Program-made: the position numbers and the translations under genes
Origin: Cannabis sativa
Lineage: Eukaryota > Streptophyta > Magnoliopsida > Rosales > Cannabaceae
NCBI RefSeq assembly: GCF_029168945.1
Contig: NC_083604.1
Location: 70,262,211 to 70,326,210 of the forward strand
Direction of reading: 5' to 3'
Length of the DNA: 64,000 nt
The notes under the pieces: generated by a model
Told to the model about the DNA's origin: nothing
The model's input: only the letters and a program-made list of their open reading frames with translations
Database searches by the model: none
Shown here: positions 1 to 9,109 of the stretch, piece by piece
Numbering within the stretch: position 1 is the first letter of the stretch
How the letters are laid out: the number at the start of each line of letters is the position of its first letter

Positions 1-250
1 AAGAAATGTCACTTTTGCCAGCACATTTTTGTGCTGGCAAAAGTTGCTATTGTGCTGGTAAAATAGAATTTATCTATGATGTGTTGGCAAAAGGGGGTTG
101 ACAAATCAATGTTGGTATTAGAACTTTTTCCAGCATAAAATGAAAAGTGCTGGCAAAAAAGAATTTTCCCAGCGCGTAAATGTGCTGGTAAGAGTTAGAT
201 TTTAGCCACTGCAAATGTACGCTGGTAAAACTTTAATCTCTTTGTCAGCA
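1..250. repeat. Cluster of short motifs resembling CACTA-type subterminal repeats
   Basis: A motif close to TGTGCTGGCAAAA recurs in both orientations through this stretch (for example near 13-27, 31-45, 52-62, 150-160 and 190-200), in exact and degenerate form. Dense, bidirectional short repeats of this kind are typical of the subterminal regions of CACTA/EnSpm DNA transposons. The terminal CACTA sequence itself is not in the window, so the assignment is an inference from texture only. The cluster stops where the Ty3 pol remnant begins. Confidence 0.4.
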
Positions 251-1414
251 CAGAGCCGCGAGCATTCTCGCTCTAATCTTGTTAATGGCCTCACTTGTTC
301 TCTGAACATCATCGGGACCCAAGAACTTTATTTCACCTACTTCATCCCAGTGAATAGGTGATCTGCATTTTCTTTCATATAAAGGCTCATAAGGGGCCAT
401 CCCGATTGTTGCTTGGTAGCTGTTGTTATAAGAGAACTTGATCAGGGAAAGGGACTTTACCCATGATCCCTCAAAGTCAAGCACACATCCACGTAGCATG
501 TCTTCTAAAATCTGAATAGTCCTCTCGGATTGCCCATCCGTCTAAGGATGAAATACTGTGCTGAACTTTAACTGAGTACCCATAGCTCGATGTAGACTTT
601 CCCAAAATCTCGATGTAAACTTCAGATCTCTATCCGAAATAATGGATTTTGGGACACCATGAAGACGAACAATTTCTCTGACATATAACTCAGCATACTA
701 GTCAATGGAGAAATTCGTCCGAACAAGTAAGAAGTGCGCTGACTTTGTAAACCTATCCACTATGACCCACACAGAGTCAAACTGTTCCGTGGTTCTAGGA
801 AAACCTACCTCAAAGTCCATAGCAATGTCTTCCCATTTCCATTCTGGTATGTTTAATGGCTGCAGCAACCCTGCAGGTCTCTGATGCTCAACCTTAACTT
901 GCTGACAGGTAAGACATTTAACAACATACTCAACAATATCATTCTTCATGCCTGGCCACCAAAACATGGCTTTCAGGTCTTGATACATCTTCGTTGACCT
1001 TGGATGAACTGAGTAAGGAGTCGTATGAGACTCATTCATGATCTCTCTTTTGATACTTTCATCCGTAGGCACACAAACACGATTCCCGAAACGTAACATT
1101 CCCGTTTCATCCACTAAGAAATTACTAGCCTTCCCAGCCAAAACCCTAGCTCGGGTTTCTGTTAATTTTGGATCTTGCATTTGTACCTCTTTGATTTGCT
1201 CTAAAAGAGTAGATTGTAGGGTAATATTAGCCAACTGCCCCATAACTAACTCAATCTTAGCTCGGGTCATCTCATTTGCTAGCTGCTGGGAGATCTGTTT
1301 CACAGTGCTCAACTGACTCTAACCCTTTCTGCTTAAGGCATCAACAACCACGTTGGCCTTACCAGGGTGATAAAGGATTTCACAATCATAATCCCTTACC
1401 AACTTTAGCCAACG
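245..1414 (-). pseudogene. Ty3/gypsy (Tekay-like chromovirus) pol remnant: end of RNase H plus integrase
   Basis: On the minus strand this encodes the end of a reverse transcriptase-RNase H region ([19 protein letters not shown]) followed by an integrase zinc-binding part (HPRSTKMYQDL, CLTCQQVKVEHQRP) and the start of the DDE core (MDFEVGFPRT, VWVIVDRFTKSAHF). It is closely related to the integrase of the complete element at 54420-63758. It is dead: a TAG at 1319-1321 cuts the RNase H/integrase linker, and another stop at 542-544 replaces the glutamine of the core motif FHPQTDG. Both stops could come from single C-to-T changes. No LTR is visible; the homology ends abruptly near 1414 and at 245, so this is an internal fragment. 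Confidence 0.9.
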
Positions 1415-3599
1415 TCACCCCAATAATGACTGCTAAGAGTATGGCTTACAAAGTATGAAACAATGATAGAAGGTCATGAAATAAGAGTGACCTTGACTCT
1501 CGCCTAAATGGGACAACGTCAGATTTTCTTTTTGATCGAATAAAAGGTTACTAGAATGGTGTCTATTTTAGACAAGCTGACTACTCTATTCAATGAATGA
1601 TATCTTTGACTCTCGCCTATACGTGACACTGATATCAGTTTGTTAAAAATCTTAGAAAATAATTTAATATATTTTAATTTTTAGTTTTTTTTTACAAACA
1701 TATCTTCTATACTTGTTATTGTCTAAATATATGTTTGAATTTATTTGAACCAAGTAATTTAATTCTATTTATTGATATGTAGTGTCAAAATGTTGTTTAA
1801 CAATCATCACCCCAACCCTCATTTACTCAACGCCTTTGCAAATGAACTCCAATGTGCAAAGATGACTTCTGGTCAGAGTATCACTTCACACTTGCTATTA
1901 TTTTCATCATCACTAAATCTTGACGGCCAGGCTACACACGGTCACTGCTGGTCACTTCAGTTGGGTCAAGATCATCACAGACATATTCGACATTGTCTAG
2001 TTGTGAAAGTTGTATGACTAACCATGGATTCCACAAGAATTTCTTTTTTATATAGTTGTCGTTTCTTCATCATCCTGATCTGGGAAATTCAAGACATTGC
2101 GAGGGGTGTAAGCATTGACAAGCTTCCAATCAACTTTAATATTCTTCAGGTTAGGAATGTAATATATCAAATTTTCTTGAAATGCAAGATGAATGGTTCA
2201 TTTTGGTACTATTGACGGGCGACACAGACACTAGTAAAAATACAATAATTTTCTGTCCTACTATCGTTTGTGTCCCACTACCATGCATTTGAAAATGATA
2301 ACATTACAATCCATTAATAGAAAGAAGTTTGGGTGGTGTATCCATTAATAGAAAGAAGCTAGTGTTGTATATCTTATTCAAATCCTAACTGAAAGTTAGT
2401 TATTAGTTACTAAGCAAACAAACAAAACAACCTTTGGCATTATAACAGTTAGAAGTTTCCAATCTCGGATACAACTTGAATCTGAGTTAAGTCTATTCTC
2501 ACTTAGCCTTAGATTTTCTTTCTGTTATTACAGTTAGAAGCTTCCTAACTAGCTAACTCAACTAGGATGCCATCTAGGTTAAGTGTCACCCCATATGTTG
2601 TAGAGATTTCTTGATGAAGAGATTATTCTGTGTCTATAATATGTTGTTAATAAGTGAGTTAATATTCTCAATTGTACAGCTCCCTTTTCTTTCAATAAAG
2701 ATTCAGATATTCAATTCATTGTCTCAAATACGATTAGTGTGTGAAGAACTTGAAGATTGTGCTGTGTTCATTGTGTTCTTGTGATCATTGGATTGTGTCG
2801 ATTATAACATTAACAGGTTATATATGTTAAAATCTGCTGTATATATATTTTGTGATGCCCAAGTCCACAAATGAGAAGAAACAAGAAGATTTCAGAATTA
2901 GAGAGGAAATATGTATGTGATCAGAAAAATAAAATAAAAAATTGGACTTGCAGGTTTACATCGATCTGCACGAAATGTATATTTATTTATATATATAACA
3001 ATTAATCGATATATACATATATATGCTGAATGACATTAATTAAGGAGGTATTAATTGGCGGAGATGATCTTTCTGATCTAAACTTCATCACCTATATATT
3101 ATATACGTACATTAGGTAGAATTAGAAAGGTAATGATCATGAATCATGATGAAAGGGGGACCATATGATCAAGTAATTATATATTTGTCGAAATCATAAT
3201 ATAATCATCGAGCTGATCATCATATTCATCTCTGGTTTGGATGTTAACACAGGAGCACCGCTGTATAGACGCGAAGAAAGCCACAGCCACGCCATGAAAC
3301 ACCCACCCCACCAACCCCTCCACCAGTTTGCAACCACTCGCTGCTATCGGAACACCCATCGCCGGCGGGACAGCCCTAATCGGCACTACTGCGTCGCATG
3401 ATCTTTTGCGACGACAGGAGGAATTTGTGCACCCACAACCACTCCACGTCGTAAGGATTGAATCCATATCATGTGTTCTATGAAGAAAATATTATTAGGC
3501 ATAATCTATAGCTGTAACTTTAAATTATAAGTTTATCTCAAAAAAAAAAATAAAAATTATAAGTTAATAATAAATAAAATAAAATAACATCAATGCTGA
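1415..3599. other. Intergenic, no supported gene; possible LTR-like debris
   Basis: No reading frame here has recognisable similarity. Two short copies of a GACTCTCGCCTA-containing segment lie near 1494 and 1611. The stretch about 2395-2815 has LTR-like texture (AATAAA-containing 3' end near 2694, CA-type end near 2815), but I cannot find a partner repeat or target duplication. A GC-richer patch at about 3220-3460 is open on the minus strand but has no recognisable domain. Confidence 0.4.
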
Positions 3600-3609
3600 T
3601 ATATTTATA

Positions 3610-3657
3610 GGCAGCCGATTTTGTGCCCATATATGCAAAACACGGATTGGAATCCGT
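3610..3657 (+). repeat. Left terminal inverted repeat of the giant MULE
   Basis: The first 39 bases match the reverse complement of the right end at roughly 26-27 positions with no gaps, and both then share CACGGATT and AATCCGT. The inner part (3642-3657) is itself a perfect palindrome, ACGGATT-GG-AATCCGT. The preceding ten bases (3600-3609) are the target duplication. Confidence 0.85.
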
Positions 3658-3783
3658 TGTACGGCAGGGGGGCCCCACCGTACTTTTAAATGTTTTTTAA
3701 TTTTTAAAATGTAAGTGGTAACCGGTTGTTGTAGGTGTGGTTACCGGTTGGGATTTTATTTTTTTAATTATAAAATAATTAGG

Positions 3784-4080
3784 TACGGAAAAAGTACAAA
3801 ATGGTACTGTTTGTGTTAGTTAGAGTACAAAAAGGTACATCACTCTTCACTGTTCTGGCCGGTTGATGGTACGAAAACACTGTAGGCAGTGGGTCCATGT
3901 TGTCGGATTAAGGCTATTTTGGTATTTTCCTTCATTCATAAGATCATATGTATTTGTGGGATGGTAATTAAGTACATTATATAGAGTACCGTGTACATTA
4001 CTTATTTCTGCGTGATGTTTAGTAAAATTAGTGTACATAATATCACGTACCGAGTACAAAATTTCACGTACCGAGTACGT
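3784..4080. promoter_or_regulatory. GTAC-rich subterminal region of the giant MULE
   Basis: About fourteen GTAC tetranucleotides occur in roughly 300 bp, where one or so is expected by chance, many within the contexts GAGTACAAA, CGTACCGAGTAC or AGGTAC. Clusters of short motifs just inside the ends are where plant transposases commonly bind. GTAC also recurs around 6890-7620 and 24390-24960. A binding function is inference only. Confidence 0.4.
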
Positions 4081-4402
4081 TCATTTACGTTTCGTAGTAT
4101 ATTGTTTAGAATTTTTTTTTTTTAGTGATGAAATTATTTGTTGTTATACATTGAGTTTTTAGTTGGTGTAATTTTGTAATTGTAAATATTTCGTATATTA
4201 AAAATTACCAGAAAAATATATTTTTTCACCTTATAAGATTCAGTTTTTTTTCCTAGGCATAATTTAGTTGTTCGTCAATAATAATTTTGAGGTTTGGTGA
4301 AGATGAGAGAATTACCTTAAACACAGCAAACATAACAAGAAGTATATAAATGTAGATCTTGGGTTGCAATAAGTAGAGTCATAAACGTTAAAACAACAAT
4401 GG

Positions 4403-6676
4403 CTAAAAGTAGCTAGTTATAAGAATGACTATAGTAAGACTCTTGTGTGGAGGAAGGCGGTTCCGGGAAATACGCGTTGGAGTGGTCATTGAATGAGTCA
4501 GATGGTGGTTGATTGTTTGGAGGTTGTTGCCCCTGAGATCCAGTGTTATGTTGACGATTTGGGCACCGTCGATAATCATGGTCTGATGAGCGACAAATGC
4601 GACAATGTCTTGAGTTTCTTGGGATCCGCTCCCGTTTGGTCCTTCCCTTGTATTTCCCGTACCCTTTGTTCTCACAACTTCGGGGTCTTTAATAATGTTG
4701 GGGTTGCTACGATATCTTCCGGGTTGTGGCGTCTCTCCTTCGGATTGGAATTCAAGTCAAATTCTTCCTTGAACATTAGAGTGAGCCGTTCAAGCTCTTC
4801 CTTTGCACGGTTGTACGAGTCCTCTGATTTCGCTGCATAGAAAGTGAAGTTATAAGTCAGTGAACTGAGAGATCCAAACCTAGCCATCTCGTAAATGTGC
4901 TGTTGTGGTTGTGCTGGCGGGTTAAAATGTAGGTGGAGATTTATCTTTGCGGATTTGCTCCATCGCTTCATGAGAAGAGAATTAGGTATTCTTCTCATGT
5001 TTAATCTTTTCATTGTAGCCCATAAATGTCTACAAGGGTACCACTTGACTTTCATAGAGCAAGCAACTACGGTGTAGTGCTCGTCGGCCTTCACGGTAAT
5101 GAACTCGGTATTGGACGTCCGGATCTTTGGAACTTTCCAATGGTGAATATACGCCACTCTCCTTCTTGCTCTTGAGTTAGGACAAAATAGTTATTCTCTA
5201 AATCAAGGCTCGGCAACCTTGTGGTACATAGTTCTTGTGTAGAATTCGGCACATTGGTTGTAGTAAGTGGTCGAAGCATGTAGGATTAGGTGGGTGAGGT
5301 CGAGTGCATCTACTTTAGAAGTCATTTGCAGTCTCGTTGTGTCTGAGCTTTGAGACTGTCATATCTATGGTTGTTACAAATTCACGCAAGCAATAATTCT
5401 TCTCTAAAAATTTTTTTAGAGCGGAGTTGATGGATTCGCAACGTTGTGTGGTTCTCATTCCTGCAACGAACGAACCCCTTAAATACGTTTACGCCCATTG
5501 TTGTCTTGACTCGAATGTTGTTTGACACCATTCATTATACGGTAGTTGTTGGGTTTGGATGACGTCTAACCATCTTGCTTCAAATTCTTCCTCCTCGTAG
5601 TAGTTGTACATGAGATCCTTAAATGTTTTTAAGAAGATCGGATCTTTAACCTTTTTCGAAGCATTTGTATTGAGATGTCAAGCGCAGAGACGGTGTGTAA
5701 CATCGGGCATGTGTTCAACGATAGCATGTTTCATGGCCTCATCTTGGTCAGTAACTACAATATTTGGCTTCTTATCTCCATGGCATTCTAGAAATTTTTG
5801 AAGTAGCCAAGAATATGATGGAAGCTTCTCGTGGAGGAGGAGAGCAAATCCGAAGATGCATGTGTTGAAATGGTGGTTGACGCCAATGAGAACAGTGAGG
5901 GGCTTATTGTACTCATTCGTCATGTAGGTTGTGTCAAATCCTAGTACATCCCCAAAAGCTACATAGTCCACGCGTGAGTTTCCATGCACGAGAATAAGTT
6001 AGCCAAGCGATTCTCGTCGTCAAACTGATAGACAACGAAGAAATTAGGATCCTTCTCTGCGAGACAATCAAGAAATCCCAGAGCCCCTTCTGAGTCCGTC
6101 TCTATCTTCTCTTCTCGCTTCGCACCAGCAACCCTGTTGTACACATCTCGAAGTTGACATGGCATTTTCTCGTAACCTCCACTTTGCAAAGCAACATGAG
6201 ACATTATGTTGGCAGTTTTAATTCCTACGGAGTTCATCGACTTTGACTTGGGCAAGCAACCCATTGGAGACAACTCTATATGATCTCAAAAATTGTACCT
6301 CACTTGATGAAGCCAACTCGTGATTGTGCATTGTCTTGAACTCTTTGCATTTCCAAGTGTTAGACGGTTGTGTGAGTAAAATACGCAATGCCGCCGACAT
6401 CCGGTTCTAGTGACATCATGAGGTCTTTTTTTCTTGGTGTGTCCGGTGATGCGATTTTTTTCGAACCCTTCGAACAACAAACCCACCTCCGCATTACAAT
6501 GACCTCATGAGAACGTCGTACATCGTCTTTCCTTGTGCCGAAACCCATCCGTTTCGCATACATTTCGTAGAATGCTTCCCATTTTTCCGGTTGTCGAGAC
6601 TCTTGCCTAGCACGTCCCGTATCTCAATCTCATTCCTTGGTTTTATGATGTTTAGCTCGCTGTGATGGTTTCCCAT
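4403..6676 (-). pseudogene. Decayed FAR1/MURA-type MULE transposase
   Basis: Read right to left, the pieces follow the FAR1-related transposase order: a FAR1 DNA-binding domain (YAKRMGFGTRKDD, then RTGC and HNHEL at about 6560-6290); a linker with QSGGYEKMP and RDVYNRVAG; the MULE transposase domain with the first catalytic aspartate in GFDTTY and the second in VVTDQDEAM (5678-5989), then GMRTTQRCESINS; a SWIM zinc finger, YPCRHLW (about 5030); and a C-terminal CX2CX4HX4C zinc knuckle, CRICRSSDHDYRRC (about 4555-4595). The chain is broken by at least four frameshifts (near 6560, 6400, 6225 and 5975) and by stops, including one just after RLCA near 5675 and one after QQWA near 5480. The expected first SWIM cysteine pair is also damaged. 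Host FAR1/FRS genes share this architecture, but the position inside matching MULE ends favours the element's own transposase. It cannot make an active protein as written. Confidence 0.88.
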
Positions 6677-6834
6677 TCATAAGTGTGTTCGTCATTCATG
6701 TTGGCTTGTTATTGATTTGTAAGAATTGTAGATGAGGAGTAAGGTGTAGAGGGTGGTGAGGGGATTGAAATTAGATTTTGTGAGTATAGAAGGTGAGATA
6801 ATAGGGTTGTGTGGAGTTGGTGATCACATTTAAA

Positions 6835-7470
6835 GGCTGTTGGGCTGATATTAATGGGCCTCTTCAATATTACAATCTGAACTCAACTCCTCTCGTACGT
6901 CATAACAGTATAATAGTACAAATTGTTTTAATTTCATTCCACATGTAATTGTGAAATAAGGTTATTTGACGAAAAATTTGAAGGGTTGATGTTATTGAGT
7001 TGAAAGGTTTGGTGGTGGGATTTAAATAGATTGGGGTTATGTTAATGGGCCTTCACCTAAGTTTTTCAATGAGTTGAACCATATTCGTACGTCCGAAATA
7101 AAACATTGTACTTTTATTGTTTTTGGAAAAAAATATGTTAAGAAAAGAAGAAAATTTTAATAAATGGTTAGTTGTTCACATTTAAATCCATTGGGCTTAT
7201 ATTAATGGGCCTATACCAACATCTTTTAATGAATTCAACCATTCTTGTACTTTACAAAGATAACGCAGTACTATTATGAAAACCCCATGCGTGTACACGT
7301 GTATTAAAGTGATGTCTTATTTTAGTAGAATGGGTAGTTTTACTGATTTATATATGTTGGGGATTTATTTATGTTGGGCTGATATTAATGGGCCCTTCAC
7401 CTACATCTTCTTATAAGTTAAACCATCGTCGTACGTTAGAACAGTACCGTAGGACATTAGGTTTTTTGGA
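6835..7470 (+). repeat. Four diverged tandem copies of a ~180-bp promoter-region repeat
   Basis: The signature TATTAATGGGCC (with slight variants) occurs near 6850, 7033, 7199 and 7387, each followed about 30-45 bases later by an AACCAT-like word and a CGTACGT or TTGTAC box, then CAGTA. The period is about 170-186 bp. The array lies between the divergently oriented transposase and viroplasmin-like gene, so it occupies a shared upstream region. TGGGCC is a common plant promoter element (site II type), which fits a regulatory role, though that is inferred. Confidence 0.6.
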
Positions 7471-7652
7471 AAAACGGCATTGATGAATAATGTTGACATT
7501 TGACCATACTACGTACGCCTACACGTGTATTTAATTGTGTAATTCAGAGATTTAAGCACCCCTCTTTTGACACATCACATTTGCCCAATGGAGTACATCC
7601 CAATGGAGTACAGCTAACTAAAAAACGTACTATAGGGTTATTCTCCACGACT

Positions 7653-7660
7653 TATATAAG
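7653..7660 (+). promoter_or_regulatory. TATA box of the viroplasmin-like cargo gene
   Basis: TATATAAG lies 86 bases before the ATG at 7746, followed by a short leader. The same octamer stands in front of the coiled-coil and GRF cargo genes, which supports its being a real core promoter. Confidence 0.55.
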
Positions 7661-7745
7661 ACACTTGAGACGTTTTCCAATCCAGCATCAAGTTTATAGA
7701 GAAATTAATTTGTAACTTAGTTATTAGCATTACAATATATCAAGT

Positions 7746-8039
7746 ATGAGTTCAGGTCCACACTGGGTTATTTTCAATGGACCAAATGAAGGTATCTATA
7801 GTACGTACGAAGATGCTGTAAGCAAAAACACTACTTCTGATGCGTCCATAAAAATAATTCGTTATGAATCTTTCATAGAAGCTTTTTCTGCTTTATGTCT
7901 ACATGGAGAGACGGGAGAATGCTTCACTGGGCAGAAAGTTAGAGAACTTTGCTGTGTTAATGAGTTTCCCTGCATGTGGGATTCTGATGATGATAATGAT
8001 GAAGAGGCTATCCTTAATTCGTTTGCTCACTTTGTTTGA
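7746..8039 (+). CDS. Small protein with viroplasmin / RNase H1 N-terminal-like domain (MULE cargo)
   Basis: A 97-residue frame. Residues 4 to about 50 resemble the small domain shared by caulimoviral viroplasmin and the N-terminus of eukaryotic RNase H1, which binds RNA-DNA hybrids: it opens PHWVIFNGPNEGIYSTYED (aromatic residues and glycines at the expected places) and ends with RYESFIEAFSAL, the usual alternating aromatic/alanine helix. There is no RNase H catalytic domain. The tail is acidic (DSDDDNDEE). The stop at 8037-8039 is followed by an overlapping open frame rich in acidic and lysine residues up to 8184, so the protein may originally have been about 145 residues, with a one-base shift near 8030. 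A TATA box lies upstream. It sits inside the giant MULE, divergent from the transposase. Domain call from pattern recognition only; function in the element is unknown. Confidence 0.6.
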   Translation: MSSGPHWVIFNGPNEGIYSTYEDAVSKNTTSDASIKIIRYESFIEAFSALCLHGETGECFTGQKVRELCCVNEFPCMWDSDDDNDEEAILNSFAHFV

Positions 8040-8541
8040 TGAGGGTGAATGTTACGGTGCAATTAAATCACCCGAACGGGACAATGTGAAAGATTCGGCC
8101 GAGAAAGGTGAGGACCGAAATGGAGATGATATAGAAGTTGGAGACAAAGGAGGAGTGGATACTTCTCCCAAAAACGATAAATGATGCCGTGTTAGTGTCC
8201 AAGTTATGTTATTTTATATTTTAAGCTATAATGTTGTACGATCAGTATTTGTTATGAAATATGTACTTTGGTTTATTTTGGAGTATTAATGTCACTTTCC
8301 TCATTAATTAATTGTGGAAGTAAAAGTGAAGTGAATCATTGTGAAATCACAACTGCAAACAGAAAGCAAAAAAACTTAAAATAATATAGTAAAGTTACAA
8401 ACAAGTAGATATATAATAGAAGTGCTTCAATCTCATTAAATGGCCTAACAAAAAGTTGATTCAACGGCCATATGAGATGAGTTGTAACAAAAGTACAGTA
8501 TATATATATGAAAAATACCACGACTGAAACCGAACGGATGT

Positions 8542-9024
8542 TCAATCAAGTTCTATAACTTGAGGGAACTTCCTTTGAGACGGAGGGCTATTGTCTCTGA
8601 ACGGGGACTTTGGTCGTGAAGGGCTTTCTCTTGGAGTAGTGCTTGGTGATTCTTGTTTCACATGAAGTAGGTAGTGGGGAATGGACACCTCGGTGTAGTC
8701 GAGAATGTCATCCATGATACCCTCTAATTTTTCTCTTGAACTGTTGGCTTCTTGCATGGCGTGGGCTGAATGGTACAGATGTTCCGCGAGTTTGTATGAC
8801 TCTTGCTTGGCCTCCGTGGCTCGTAAATGAGCCTTCTTTATAATTTTTTCGTGTTCGTGGAGAACAGACTCGAGCCTTGCACAGTTAGGACATCCTGAGA
8901 TGGACGGTGAACGGAGTCTTGGACTCCGTGACGGTGTACCTACGTGTCTTGTGGAAGAAAAAGGATGCGGTGGGGATTTTTGAGGACTTGTTTCAAAAGG
9001 GTTGAAGTTCTGGTAAGGGTCCAT
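8542..9024 (-). CDS. Unknown coiled-coil protein with CxxC motif (MULE cargo)
   Basis: A single-exon frame of 160 residues. The N-terminal 45 residues are proline/serine-rich with SP/SPR motifs (SPRLRSPS). A CPNCARLE motif at about residue 46 leads into a helical, charged stretch (about 50-115) with heptad-like leucines, likely a coiled coil. The C-terminus is again SP-rich (SPSRPKSP) and ends in an acidic tail. The base composition is clearly more GC-rich than the flanking DNA, as expected of a kept coding region. CTATATAAG on the minus strand at 9088-9096, about 65 bases upstream of the ATG, is a good TATA box. I do not recognise the family. Possible roles (structural partner, DNA-binding accessory) would be guesses. 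Confidence 0.6.
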   Translation of the reverse strand: MDPYQNFNPFETSPQKSPPHPFSSTRHVGTPSRSPRLRSPSISGCPNCARLESVLHEHEKIIKKAHLRATEAKQESYKLAEHLYHSAHAMQEANSSREKLEGIMDDILDYTEVSIPHYLLHVKQESPSTTPRESPSRPKSPFRDNSPPSQRKFPQVIELD

Positions 9025-9087
9025 TTGATGTAGGTAACAGTAAAACGGGGTTTGATAAAAATGCTTAGTGAATAGACATAACCTTTA

Positions 9088-9096
9088 CTTATATAG
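9088..9096 (-). promoter_or_regulatory. TATA box of the coiled-coil cargo gene
   Basis: CTATATAAG on the minus strand, about 65 bases upstream of the start codon at 9024, matching the TATATAAG octamer of two other cargo genes in the element. Confidence 0.5.
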
Positions 9097-9109
9097 TGGG
9101 TTGGTGGGT

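Noticed and set aside
1038..1458. Plus-strand open frames over the Ty3 remnant
   Set aside because: Antisense shadows of the recognisable minus-strand integrase and RNase H sequence.
1490..1640. Two GACTCTCGCCTA-containing copies
   Set aside because: Similarity is limited to about 12-20 bases; not enough to define an element.
2395..2815. Possible solo LTR (AATAAA near 2694, CA end near 2815)
   Set aside because: No matching second copy, no target duplication and no polypurine tract or primer site next to it.
3177..3467. Minus-strand open frame of 96 residues with several cysteines
   Set aside because: No recognisable domain, no promoter or splice support, and just outside the MULE; it may be a captured fragment but cannot be supported.
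4403..6676. Host FAR1/FRS transcription factor gene
   Set aside because: Domain order is the same, but it sits inside matching MULE ends and is pseudogenised; a resident transposase is the simpler reading.
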